From an uncultured Lachnospiraceae bacterium (GTDB lineage: Bacteria; Bacillota; Clostridia; Lachnospirales; Lachnospiraceae): 58,165 nt of DNA. The stretch is taken from positions 1 to 58,165 of the forward strand of contig CAKRVA010000009.1 of NCBI GenBank assembly GCA_934408585.1, written 5' to 3'. Position numbers and translations under genes: made by a program. Each line of letters begins with the position of its first letter. The stretch's first letter is position 1. The notes below the pieces were generated by a model, which made no database searches, was not told the origin of the DNA, and saw only the letters and a list, made by a program, of their open reading frames with translations. This document shows, piece by piece, positions 16,878 to 25,303 of the stretch.

Positions 16878-17855
16878 TCAGCCATTACTATATTTAATAA
16901 TAATCATTTCCAGTGCCATATTGTCACTGATTTTTCCGGTCTTAATCTGTTCTTCCGCAGCCACACATTCTTCCAGCGCCTGTCGGAGCGTTTCCTTTTC
17001 AAAATGGGATGCCTGTGCCACATATTTTCCGGCGATAAATCCAGGTAGTCCGATTTTATCTCCGATGGCTTTATTTCCATATCCCTTCTTTACAAGCTCC
17101 TTCGCCTGAAGCAAAATGTTAAATTGCCTTGCCACAAGAAACAAAATGCGCATTGGCGGTTCTTTTAACGCAATCAGTTCATAATATAACTCCAACGCTT
17201 TTTTCTGTTTCTTATCTGCAATTGCTCCCACCATGTCAAAAATATGACTGGTCATCCGCTTGGTACAGATTTCATCAATGTCCTGCTCGGTAATCACTTC
17301 CTTATCCAGACAATAACACAGAAGCTTTTCACATTCTTTATGGATATTCTCCATATCGGTTCCTGTCTTTTCCAGAAAGTAATTCAGCGTACGCTCCGCA
17401 ATCTTTTTATCTTCCTTTTTCAGCATCTGGAGCATCCAGCGCTTCAATGTCGTTTCATCCTGCGTAGCAAACTCCACTGCACTTCCCTTAGTCTGTACGG
17501 TCTTAAAAAGCTTGCTTCTTTTATCAATCTCCGGCTCTACAAAAACAAAATATGCATAATCCGGCAATTCCTTCAGATATTCTGCCATCTGTTCCCCGCC
17601 TGCTTTAAACAGACCGCTGTTTTCGACCAGGAGCAGTCTCTTTTCTGCAAAAAACGGCATCGTTTCTGCCTGGTCAATGATTTCGCCAACGGAGATATCC
17701 TTTCCTTCATAATAGTTGAAGTTCATCGTATCATCACCAATGATGGCATTTTTCAATTTGTCCTTATATTGTTTCCGGAGATAAGCCTCCTCTCCATACA
17801 GAAGATACAAATGCTTAAACTCGCCGGCCTTGATATCCTGAATCAATCGCTGCAT
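16878..17855 (-). CDS. holA: DNA polymerase III delta subunit
   Basis: The clamp-loader delta subunit opens the sliding clamp during replication. The 325 residues start with the family's KHLYLLYGEEAYLRKQYKDKL and continue through an AAA+-like domain and a C-terminal collar domain (LVARQFNILLQAKELVKKGY). No functional Walker A is expected in delta. The ATG at 17855 is preferred because AGGAG lies 7 bases upstream. In many Firmicutes holA directly follows comEC; here comEC is 2.3 kb away and the repeat-flanked nuclease-like gene lies between them. Confidence 0.92.
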   Translation of the reverse strand: MQRLIQDIKAGEFKHLYLLYGEEAYLRKQYKDKLKNAIIGDDTMNFNYYEGKDISVGEIIDQAETMPFFAEKRLLLVENSGLFKAGGEQMAEYLKELPDYAYFVFVEPEIDKRSKLFKTVQTKGSAVEFATQDETTLKRWMLQMLKKEDKKIAERTLNYFLEKTGTDMENIHKECEKLLCYCLDKEVITEQDIDEICTKRMTSHIFDMVGAIADKKQKKALELYYELIALKEPPMRILFLVARQFNILLQAKELVKKGYGNKAIGDKIGLPGFIAGKYVAQASHFEKETLRQALEECVAAEEQIKTGKISDNMALEMIIIKYSNG

Positions 17856-18050
17856 ATGGTTACTCCTACAAGCAAATAACTTTTTCACTATTTCGTATGC
17901 ATAGCACATTTTCACTTATTATATCATAGTTTTCGATTCTTGTATAAGAAAGCAATATGACAAAATCTTCAAACTCTACGGAACGTTTCTTGTTTTATGA
18001 ACCATGCTGCGGTAGGATTGCTTACAGAACAGATAAGGAGAATAAAACAA

Positions 18051-18635
18051 ATGGAACAGACAAAGATTGGAGCACTTATTCGCAGCCTCCGTAAAGAAAT
18101 GAATTTTACACAGCAACAGCTTGCCGAAAAACTCTGTGTCAGTGATAAGGCGATTTCCAAATGGGAACGCGGCATCAGATGCCCGGATGTTTCCCTTCTT
18201 CCATCACTATCCGAAATACTTGGCGTGGATTTGGAAAAACTTCTCTCCGGCGACCTTAATACAAATGAACTCGCTCGCGGTAATATGAAGAAAATACACT
18301 TTTTTGTATGTCCGGTCTGTGGAAATTTAATCACATCACTTACCGATACTACCATTTCCTGTTGTGGAAAGAAGTTGAAGGCTCTTCCGTTACAGAAAGC
18401 TTCTGACGACGAAATGCTTTCTGTAGAAATCGTTGAAAATGATTTCTACATCACCGCAAATCATCCTATGAAGCGTGACCATTACATTACATTCATCGCC
18501 CTTTTAACTGAGGATACCATCATGCTTCGGAAGCAATATCCGGAATGGGAGATTCAGACAAAAATTCCTGTTTTTGCACATGGAATTCTGGTATGGCACT
18601 GTTCAAAGCATGGACTGTTTTATCAGGAAATCTGA
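18051..18635 (+). CDS. XRE regulator fused to a desulfoferrodoxin-like domain
   Basis: The 194-residue protein has an N-terminal Cro/XRE helix-turn-helix (residues 5-60). The C-terminal part resembles desulfoferrodoxin. Cys87, Cys90, Cys104 and Cys105 match the CxxC...CC rubredoxin-like iron site. HPM at 138, DHYI at 144 and CSKH (Cys184, His187) match three of the four histidines and the axial cysteine of superoxide reductase. The first iron-ligand histidine (EKHVP in the enzyme) is replaced by EMLSV, so the active site looks incomplete. A redox- or iron-sensing regulator is inferred rather than an enzyme. AAGGAG lies 10 bases before the ATG. It is the only rightward gene between holA and comEC. 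Confidence 0.78.
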   Translation: MEQTKIGALIRSLRKEMNFTQQQLAEKLCVSDKAISKWERGIRCPDVSLLPSLSEILGVDLEKLLSGDLNTNELARGNMKKIHFFVCPVCGNLITSLTDTTISCCGKKLKALPLQKASDDEMLSVEIVENDFYITANHPMKRDHYITFIALLTEDTIMLRKQYPEWEIQTKIPVFAHGILVWHCSKHGLFYQEI

Positions 18636-18650
18636 TGGAAGCTTGCTTTT

Positions 18651-18920
18651 TACCTGTTAGCTGATATTGTTTTGGGCATAATAGAGATTTTTCTCTATTT
18701 CTACCCTCTTCCCAAGTCTTCTTTGGGTATTTTTACACCTTTTTTCTAAAGCTACCCTCTTGATTTTTGTAACGAGGGTATTGGGGACTGTTTTTCTCTC
18801 CTATACCCTCCCGGACTTTACGCCGAGGGTATTTTGGCTTGCTTTTCGCTTGTGTACCCTCACAGGCTTTTTGTTGTGGGTGTTTTTTACTGCTTTCTTC
18901 TTCCATACCCTCCTGACAGT
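18651..18920. repeat. Tandem repeat array 2, 51-bp period
   Basis: TACCCTC or a close variant recurs at 18651, 18702, 18753, 18804, 18855 and 18906, a period of exactly 51 bp. GGGT follows each TACCC after 23 bp, with a T-rich stretch beyond. The first copy is degenerate and the last ends 15 bp from the stop codon of the nuclease-like gene. Orientation and architecture match the arrays at 1-330 and 19749-20170. Units differ at many non-core positions, so this is an old or diversifying array rather than a recent slippage product. Confidence 0.9.
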
Positions 18921-19703
18921 CTATGCAAAATACTCCTTTACCACTTTCTCCACATCGCTGATTCCCAAAGGATGCTCTTTGGTTTCATAGGTGAGAATCA
19001 GATTTATGGACGGTATGATTCCATTTTCGCAATATACTTTTATCTTTTGGCATGCATGATGAATATATTCCGGATTGTCCATCATTCCAAAGTGCTCCCA
19101 ATAAAAGAATTGTCCTGTCAGCGGATGTCGTATCGTAAAGTCCGGATATAATGTCACGTTGCCGAGACGCAGTTCATCCTCATATCGAAATGGTATTCCC
19201 GCAGTATATAATATTTTATCTATAATTGCCTCTGATTTTGAACGCAAAAGTTTCCCTTGCGTTCCTTTTACTATAAGATTCTCCAAATGATTGCTATTTC
19301 CTGCATATTCTGATTTTTGCCATTCTTCCAATTCCCTGCTTACTACTCGAAATTGTTTTCCCAGAAGTCTCTCATACTCCATATTGTCCATCATCTTGCT
19401 TGTCAAATCATTTGTACCATCTGATTTTCGGATATATGTACGGCACGTTTCCAGTTCCTTCCGCAAGTCACGCCTGCGTAAACGATAATATCTTTTTAAT
19501 GCAAGCTTCTGTGCAAGCTTTTCTTCTCTTTTTGGTAAATAAATATATTTTCCATTGATATGCAGATACCACTTGTAATGCTTACTGTTTTTTGCACAAA
19601 TTAATTCTCCCTGCGGCCACTCTGTGTCCATGTCCTCTATCTTTTTTAGTTCCATTTCAATCTGATTGATTCGTTTTCTTATTTCATAATAATTTGCAAA
19701 CAT
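18921..19703 (-). CDS. Nuclease-like protein flanked by tandem repeat arrays
   Basis: I do not recognise a named family. The 260-residue protein has a Lys/Arg-rich, probably coiled-coil N-terminal half (residues 5-130, with a basic KRYYRLRRRDLRKEL helix) and a C-terminal half resembling PD-(D/E)XK or DUF559-type nuclease folds. These features are SKSEAIIDKIL with Glu158, LYPDFTI with Asp188, and FYWEHFG with Glu203. The usual lysine after the second acid is replaced by His204, with Lys220 and Lys222 as possible substitutes. AAGGAG lies 7 bases before the ATG. A weak promoter (TAGAAA and TATAAA, 17 apart, 19726-19754) overlaps the last unit of the upstream array. Nuclease activity is inference from these residues. 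Confidence 0.6.
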   Translation of the reverse strand: MFANYYEIRKRINQIEMELKKIEDMDTEWPQGELICAKNSKHYKWYLHINGKYIYLPKREEKLAQKLALKRYYRLRRRDLRKELETCRTYIRKSDGTNDLTSKMMDNMEYERLLGKQFRVVSRELEEWQKSEYAGNSNHLENLIVKGTQGKLLRSKSEAIIDKILYTAGIPFRYEDELRLGNVTLYPDFTIRHPLTGQFFYWEHFGMMDNPEYIHHACQKIKVYCENGIIPSINLILTYETKEHPLGISDVEKVVKEYFA

Positions 19704-19748
19704 CTCTTTTCTCCTTTTCTTTTCGTTTATATGTGATAGTTACCTGTA

Positions 19749-20170
19749 TTTCTACCCACATAGTTTCTATGGTATGGGTATCCTTCATTCTTTTTCTTCT
19801 CTATACCCTCCTTTCCTTTGCTGTTTGGGTATTTTCTGCGCTTTTTTTCATTTATGCCCGCCAAGTCTGCACTTTGTGGGTATATAAAACTTATTTTCTT
19901 ATTTCTACCCTCGCGCCATCTCGGACTTTGGGTGTTTACATGGTTTTTGTTCCTCTATACCCTCGCCCAATCTAAACTTTGGGTATTTCTCAGCATTTTC
20001 TTCTCATATACCCTCACCTCCCCCAATCCCTGGGTGTTTTCTAGCATTTTCTCCGCATATACCCTCACCTCCTCCAATCCCTGGGTATTTTCTAACAATT
20101 TCTTCTCATATACCCTCGTCACGCCAAATCTTTGGGTGTTTTCCAACATTCCCCACATTCATAACCCATA
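19749..20170. repeat. Tandem repeat array 3, 51-bp period
   Basis: TACCC landmarks recur at 19753, 19804, 19855, 19906, 19958, 20009, 20060, 20111 and 20162, so the period is 51 bp with one 52-bp step. The four units from 19958 to 20111 are closest to each other. In the unit at 19958, ATACCC and GGGTAT are perfectly complementary around 18 bases; other units have GGGTGT, which still pairs through G-U in RNA. The array lies just upstream of the nuclease-like gene. Nothing else is seen between it and the comEC stop codon at 20203. Confidence 0.92.
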
Positions 20171-20202
20171 ATCCAGCCCCTCCCCCGCACTACCAAACAC
20201 CA

Positions 20203-22605
20203 TCATTCTCCCTTACCATACCCTTGTACGCATATTTTTCCCTTTTTATTAACGATAACTGTAATGGCTCCATAATCCTTTGTGCACAACCACTCCGTAT
20301 GGGAGTCCTTAAGCCGTTGTAACGTTTCCTCATGCGGATGTCCATACCGGTTATCCTTTCCACAAGAAATAATTGCAAGCTGCGGAGAAAGTATTTTCAG
20401 AAACTTATCTGAGGTAGAATTTTTAGAACCATGATGAGCCACTTTCAAAATCTTGTAATACTGATTTGTTGAATTGGAATAATTGTCCGCTCTGTCATCA
20501 CGGTTTCCTTCATCCAAAGGTTCCGATAGCATCACAGCATCCTGCCCGGCATTCAGGTATTCCTGCAATTCTGTCTCTCCCTGCCCTTCCACATCCCCGG
20601 TCAGGAGAAGTGAAAGCCCTCCATACTGCAGTTGTAAAACCATGGAATATTCATTACTGTTTTCTGTGAAATAATCTTCCGCCGGATGCAGGCATTGTAT
20701 CTGTAATTGCCTAGCAGAAGCATTTTGTTGCAAATGAAATTCTTGTGCAGAAGAAATTTTCTGCCCACGATGAAGATACGTTACGGGAATCTCGTACTGT
20801 CCTGCCAGGTTCACTAAATCGTAATATCCATCTGATTTTGCCGCCTCTGAAATATCCGGCAATACCAGATTCCGAATCTGTATTCCCTCCAATTTCCCCT
20901 GCTCCAGCAATTCCATAATTCCGTTGCAATGATCTTCATCCGGATGTGTCACAAAAACCGCCTGCAATTCAGAGGCTCCCTGATGTTTTAAAAATGGAAG
21001 TATCCGGTACTTTCCTACCTGTGAAAAGGAGCTGCTGCCACCATCAATCAAATATGATGTATGCTTTCCGTTTCTGACAAAAATGCAGTCTCCCTGCCCA
21101 ACATCCAGAAAAGTCACCTGAAAAGATGGCGGAACACGAATGGAAATCACAACTACTGCAAGTGCAAGTAATCCCCAGCAACCAATCACCGGAATTCCCA
21201 CGAATTTTCCATTCTGTTTTTTTGCTTTTCGGCGGCTCCTCCGCTGATTTCTTCCCAATGCCGCAATCAGAATCAATATTGCCACATAAAACAATACCTG
21301 CCAGAGGTACGGCTTCCCGGGTGTCCAATAATGCAGTGGAAGCTGTTCTGCACATTTTGCTGCGTTCTCATATATCTCCAGAATTCCCATGATAAGCCAT
21401 GAAAGAACATTACAAAGAGCAGGAAAAGCAAACGACAGAATCAACAAAAGAATACCTGCCGCCATCAGAATATTCATCAATGGAAGTACAATAAAGTTAA
21501 GTAACATGGAATAAACCGGAACCTGGTAAAAGAAATAAAGATATACCGGAAGTGTTACTGCCATCATAGAAGCTCCGGATAACACCCCTTTTACAAGAGA
21601 ACTTTTTATTGGAAAACTTTTGATGGAAAGTTTTTTTATTGAGAGATTCTCTGCAAATTTCTTATCAGAGATATTGGTAAGTACCGGAGATACCAGCGAA
21701 ATTCCAAGCACGCAGCCAAAGGAAAACAGGAAGCCGGTATGATATAAATAAAGTGGCTGCTCCAATAAAATCAGTACCGACGCTACTGCAATTGCTGTAA
21801 TCATGTCATAGGTCCGCCCGACAAGAATTGCAATCATTTGCAGCAAAAACATCAGAACTGCGCGGATTGCCGAAACAGAAAAGCCCGTCATCATTCCGAA
21901 CAGCAATACTACCATGCAGGCTCCTATTGCAGAAGCCTTACGTGGAGCCCCTAACCTGCGAACACACTTAAAAAAGCCCATTCCCAGCATAGAAATGTGC
22001 AATCCCGAAATTGCAAGAATATGTGCGATTCCATTCCGCTGATATCGCATTTTTAAATCTTCATCCAATTCTCCTTTTTCACCAAGAAGAATGGTTTTCA
22101 TCAGGGACGCCTCTTCCGGTGGCAGATGCTCTGACAATTTTTCGGATAATCGGCAACGAACCCGATATAGTCCCTCTTCTAACTTATGATATGTTGTTGA
22201 TTTCTGTTGAATCGTGGTCTGAGACAGACCAAATGAAATTCGAAGTATCTGATAATAAGAACGGGCATCAAATTCTCCCGGATTGGAAGCGGTACGAAAG
22301 CATTTTACTTTTCCGGTCAATACTACACAGCTTCCAAGCTCCGGTTCTTTTTCTCCCTGTTTTAGATAGCAGACTACCCTGCTTACTTTCGGAAATTGAT
22401 TTTCTGTATCCGGCGCGGATACATCTTTGATAAAAACCGCAAGGCCATTCTGCTTTATTTCTTTTTGATAAACGGTTCCTTTCAGACAAATCTGTTGCCC
22501 TTCATACGGCTCATAATCCACCGATTCTTTATGAAAAAGGCATACTAGAATTGCCAGAAACGTAACCACTACCAGACACCCCATACTCAAGGGGCGTTTC
22601 TGCAT
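20203..22605 (-). CDS. comEC: ComEC/Rec2 family DNA uptake channel
   Basis: An 800-residue membrane protein expected to carry single-stranded DNA across the cytoplasmic membrane in natural transformation. It has the full three-part layout. An N-terminal OB-like DUF4131 region spans about 30-130, the multi-spanning Competence domain starts near HILAISGLHISML at about 195, and a C-terminal metallo-beta-lactamase domain carries THPDEDHCNG near 553 and the later AHHGSKNST motif. Length is normal and no frameshift is seen. AAAGGAG lies 4 bases before the ATG. It is the last gene of a leftward cluster with comEA, but a palindromic element sits between it and the gene upstream. Confidence 0.92.
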   Translation of the reverse strand: MQKRPLSMGCLVVVTFLAILVCLFHKESVDYEPYEGQQICLKGTVYQKEIKQNGLAVFIKDVSAPDTENQFPKVSRVVCYLKQGEKEPELGSCVVLTGKVKCFRTASNPGEFDARSYYQILRISFGLSQTTIQQKSTTYHKLEEGLYRVRCRLSEKLSEHLPPEEASLMKTILLGEKGELDEDLKMRYQRNGIAHILAISGLHISMLGMGFFKCVRRLGAPRKASAIGACMVVLLFGMMTGFSVSAIRAVLMFLLQMIAILVGRTYDMITAIAVASVLILLEQPLYLYHTGFLFSFGCVLGISLVSPVLTNISDKKFAENLSIKKLSIKSFPIKSSLVKGVLSGASMMAVTLPVYLYFFYQVPVYSMLLNFIVLPLMNILMAAGILLLILSFAFPALCNVLSWLIMGILEIYENAAKCAEQLPLHYWTPGKPYLWQVLFYVAILILIAALGRNQRRSRRKAKKQNGKFVGIPVIGCWGLLALAVVVISIRVPPSFQVTFLDVGQGDCIFVRNGKHTSYLIDGGSSSFSQVGKYRILPFLKHQGASELQAVFVTHPDEDHCNGIMELLEQGKLEGIQIRNLVLPDISEAAKSDGYYDLVNLAGQYEIPVTYLHRGQKISSAQEFHLQQNASARQLQIQCLHPAEDYFTENSNEYSMVLQLQYGGLSLLLTGDVEGQGETELQEYLNAGQDAVMLSEPLDEGNRDDRADNYSNSTNQYYKILKVAHHGSKNSTSDKFLKILSPQLAIISCGKDNRYGHPHEETLQRLKDSHTEWLCTKDYGAITVIVNKKGKICVQGYGKGE

Positions 22606-22621
22606 AAAACTCCTTTCCTAC

Positions 22622-22858
22622 TATGTAACACATAAGCAATTGTGAAACTCAGAATATTGTAGGAATATGCAGGAAATCTTTCTTCTCAAGCCCCATATGC
22701 CAAGCACTTCCATGAGCCTCAGAGATAAAAAACGTGTTCAGCAAAGGCTTCCACGTTTTTATGAGTCTCATTTTCGTGGCATATGAAGCCTTATCGCAGA
22801 AAGATTTCCTGCATATTCCAAAAAGTATTGAAGTCTCACAAACGCCTATATGTAACAC
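22622..22858. mobile_element. MITE-like palindromic element with 10-bp direct repeats
   Basis: A 10-bp direct repeat, TATGTAACAC, at 22622-22631 and 22849-22858 brackets a 217-bp imperfect palindrome. A perfect 21-bp inverted repeat lies at 22662-22682 and 22799-22819, a 9-bp pair at 22694-22702 and 22777-22785, and a further pair near 22725-22736 and 22752-22762. The outer ends are related (TGTGAAACT and TGTGAGACT). It contains no gene. Target duplication plus terminal inverted repeats suggests a non-autonomous transposable element; a large structured RNA is the alternative. It fills the whole space between comEC and the GerMN gene. Confidence 0.72.
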
Positions 22859-22867
22859 CGTTTCTAT

Positions 22868-23794
22868 TTAGTTTTCGACGATTTCAAGATTTCGCTCAAA
22901 TACCGTAGAAAGCGAAAGATTTTCTTTGATTTCTTTATCGGCAGCACCATCTATCGTAATCTGCACCTTATTTACATTAGGTAATTCCGCTAAGGAATTG
23001 GTTATGGAATATACCATCACCTCGCCGCTTACTTTATACGTTTGTGTTAAAAACGCAGAATCTAGGTTTACATAACAAACCCCATCTTTTACGGTAACAC
23101 TTTGTATCTTCGTTGCCGGATTAATTACCGGATTTCCCTTTTCTCCTTTTGCCGGACCGGCAATCAGCTGTTCTACCACAAGACGTTCCATCGAAATATT
23201 GGTATTAAATACCACATTTCTTGACACCGCCCGCAGACGGTTTCCGGTTTCATCCGCAAAATAGAGTGTCAGCTTTGCCTTTTCGTAAGTATTGATTTCA
23301 TTGCCATCGTTATCAATGAACGTATCTGCATTCATTACTCCGACAACATTTCCAAACAAATCAGTCAGTGGTTCTTCCTTCACTAAAAATGAAATGTGCT
23401 GCACGCCATCTATCTGGCAAAGAGTACGTACAATTGCTGCACGCATCAGAACTTCTGTTGTCACCGGCTGCTTCCGATACTCTTCACTGAAGTTTAACAC
23501 CAGCTGTTCTTCGGTAATATTATATCCTAACAGGGTAAATCCACTTGCCAGAGGTGCCTTATACTGAAGCTTATCCGACGCCTGGGCAAGCTGCTGCAAA
23601 AGTTCATCCAATAATGCGTCACGCTCCTGCGTCTGTGTATGGTACTCATGGCTGGAAAGTCCCGTTTCCTCATTATTCACACAATAAATCTGATATGTTT
23701 TTCCTTCCTGCTCCCCTGCATTTTTTTTACAACCGGCAAGCAGCATCACATTTATCAGCATTATAATTATCAAAAATACGCCTTGCTTTTTCAT
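22868..23794 (-). CDS. GerMN domain lipoprotein
   Basis: A 308-residue lipoprotein: the signal peptide ends in LLAGC with the lipidated Cys at 22. Two GerMN-like repeats follow (about 35-160 and 170-295), each with a central LYFAD or VNFSEE-type strand and a MRAAIVRTL or MERLVVEQL helix. GerM proteins act in spore formation or germination in Bacillus, but many non-spore roles exist. It lies 15 bases after the histidine kinase gene in the same direction, which suggests an accessory or sensory role at the cell envelope for that kinase. Confidence 0.85.
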   Translation of the reverse strand: MKKQGVFLIIIMLINVMLLAGCKKNAGEQEGKTYQIYCVNNEETGLSSHEYHTQTQERDALLDELLQQLAQASDKLQYKAPLASGFTLLGYNITEEQLVLNFSEEYRKQPVTTEVLMRAAIVRTLCQIDGVQHISFLVKEEPLTDLFGNVVGVMNADTFIDNDGNEINTYEKAKLTLYFADETGNRLRAVSRNVVFNTNISMERLVVEQLIAGPAKGEKGNPVINPATKIQSVTVKDGVCYVNLDSAFLTQTYKVSGEVMVYSITNSLAELPNVNKVQITIDGAADKEIKENLSLSTVFERNLEIVEN

Positions 23795-23809
23795 GATTCT
23801 TCTCCATTC

Positions 23810-25291
23810 TTATGCCAATGTCCGGGTCAGCGGAATTTTCACCGTGAATACACTTCCTTCTCCCGGTACACTCTCCACCTTGATGGAACCACGGTGAAGA
23901 AGCACGGCACTTTTCGTAATTGCAAGACCCAATCCGGTTCCACCGATTTCTCTAGAATGAGATTTATCTACCCGGAAGAAACGTTCATAAATCTGGTCAA
24001 TTGCATCCTCCGGAATTCCAATTCCGGTGTCTGCTACCTGTACGGTAAAAAACTGGTGATCTGCATCCAGAATGACATGCACCTTTCCCTGTTCACAATT
24101 ATATTTGATTGCATTTTCAATCAGGTTCGTCAAAATCAGCGACATCTTGACCTCGTCCACTTCTGCAATAATGCTGCGCTTGCTGATCAGCGTCAGCTCC
24201 ACATCATTTTTACGTGCGATTGGGCGAAGCCTTTTCAGAATAATTTCTGTAAGTGCATTGATATCTACCGGTGCAATATTTAAGGATGCCGCAGATTTAT
24301 CCAGTTTTACCAGGTCCAGAAGGTCATTGATGATTTTATTTTCACGTTCAATTTCTTCGGTAATATCTACCAGGAACTCACGATAAAGCTCTGCCGGTGC
24401 ATCGGGCTGTGTAATCAGCGAATCTGCCAACACTTTAACGGAAGTCATTGGCGTTTTTAATTCATGGGACACGTTTGCCACAAATTCCTGTCTGGAGTCA
24501 TCCAGCACCTTCATTCTTTGCAAAACACTGTTAAAGGCGTCAATAATATGCTCGGTTTCGATATAATCCGGCACCGAAATTGGTTCGTTGGTATATCCCT
24601 CCTGCACCTCACTGATGGCATTTGAAACACGGTCAAACGGAAGAATCAGTATTCTGGAAAGAATTCCGGCAAGTACAAGGATACAGCTGACCATAATCAT
24701 GGCTATAATCAATGTTTTGCGGTTCAAAATCACAAGCGTTGCCTGAATCGTATCTGTAGATACACTCGTAAGCATCACGCCACGTACAATTTCCGTTCCT
24801 TCGGGAAGGTCTTCGGTCTGGTTCTGATTGGAAACTGTTTCCACAATCGGAACCGTAATCTCAATGAACCCGTTGACACGGTCATAATTTGCCGTGTTGG
24901 TTCCCTTGAAGCATTTGATTACTTCCTCCGAAATAATCGTTTTTCCTTCACTGATTCCATAAGTATCTTTTACAATTTTAAGGTTTCCATTGATAATCAT
25001 CACGCGTCCGTTGTAAAGATTGGACAACTGTTCCAGCTCTGCATTGATGACTTCCGATGAAGAATCCTGCAGATAGTTATATGTAATGAGGTGATTTGCA
25101 ATGATTTTTAACTGATTCTGGACATCCGAAGTACGCACCTTTATGGCACGTTCTTCGTAATTGCTCAGAATACCAAAATAAATTACGGTACTTGGTAAGA
25201 TTCCTACCAAAAAGATAATGATAAAAAGACGCAGCTTCAGACTACGCAAAATTTTAAATTTCGAAAAAAGTGATTTCATCTTTTCAGACAT
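23810..25291 (-). CDS. Sensor histidine kinase (WalK/PhoR type)
   Basis: A membrane sensor of 493 residues. A transmembrane helix at about 20-42 is followed by an extracytoplasmic domain of about 150 residues, a second transmembrane helix near 193-213 and a HAMP linker. The dimerisation domain carries NVSHELKTP with the phosphorylated His276, and an ATPase domain carries NLIENAIKYN, DTGIGIP and GGTGLGLAI. Its partner response regulator lies directly upstream, 12 bases away. AAGGG lies 8 bases before the ATG. Cell-wall or phosphate signalling is typical for this class, but the stimulus cannot be read here. Confidence 0.92.
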   Translation of the reverse strand: MSEKMKSLFSKFKILRSLKLRLFIIIFLVGILPSTVIYFGILSNYEERAIKVRTSDVQNQLKIIANHLITYNYLQDSSSEVINAELEQLSNLYNGRVMIINGNLKIVKDTYGISEGKTIISEEVIKCFKGTNTANYDRVNGFIEITVPIVETVSNQNQTEDLPEGTEIVRGVMLTSVSTDTIQATLVILNRKTLIIAMIMVSCILVLAGILSRILILPFDRVSNAISEVQEGYTNEPISVPDYIETEHIIDAFNSVLQRMKVLDDSRQEFVANVSHELKTPMTSVKVLADSLITQPDAPAELYREFLVDITEEIERENKIINDLLDLVKLDKSAASLNIAPVDINALTEIILKRLRPIARKNDVELTLISKRSIIAEVDEVKMSLILTNLIENAIKYNCEQGKVHVILDADHQFFTVQVADTGIGIPEDAIDQIYERFFRVDKSHSREIGGTGLGLAITKSAVLLHRGSIKVESVPGEGSVFTVKIPLTRTLA

Positions 25292-25303
25292 TTGGGATGC
25301 CCT

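Noticed and set aside
19955..20158. A leftward open frame over array 3 with a 17-residue repeat (core LENTQG and VRVYEKK)
   Set aside because: The frame arises because 51 is divisible by 3. The 52-bp steps here and the 52-bp period of array 1 break it, there is no ribosome binding site, and the other strand is equally open. It is recorded as a consequence of the period, not as a gene.
18651..20170. CRISPR array
   Set aside because: Only short cores (TACCCTC and GGGT) are constant; there are no 25-40-bp identical repeats separated by unique spacers, and no cas genes.
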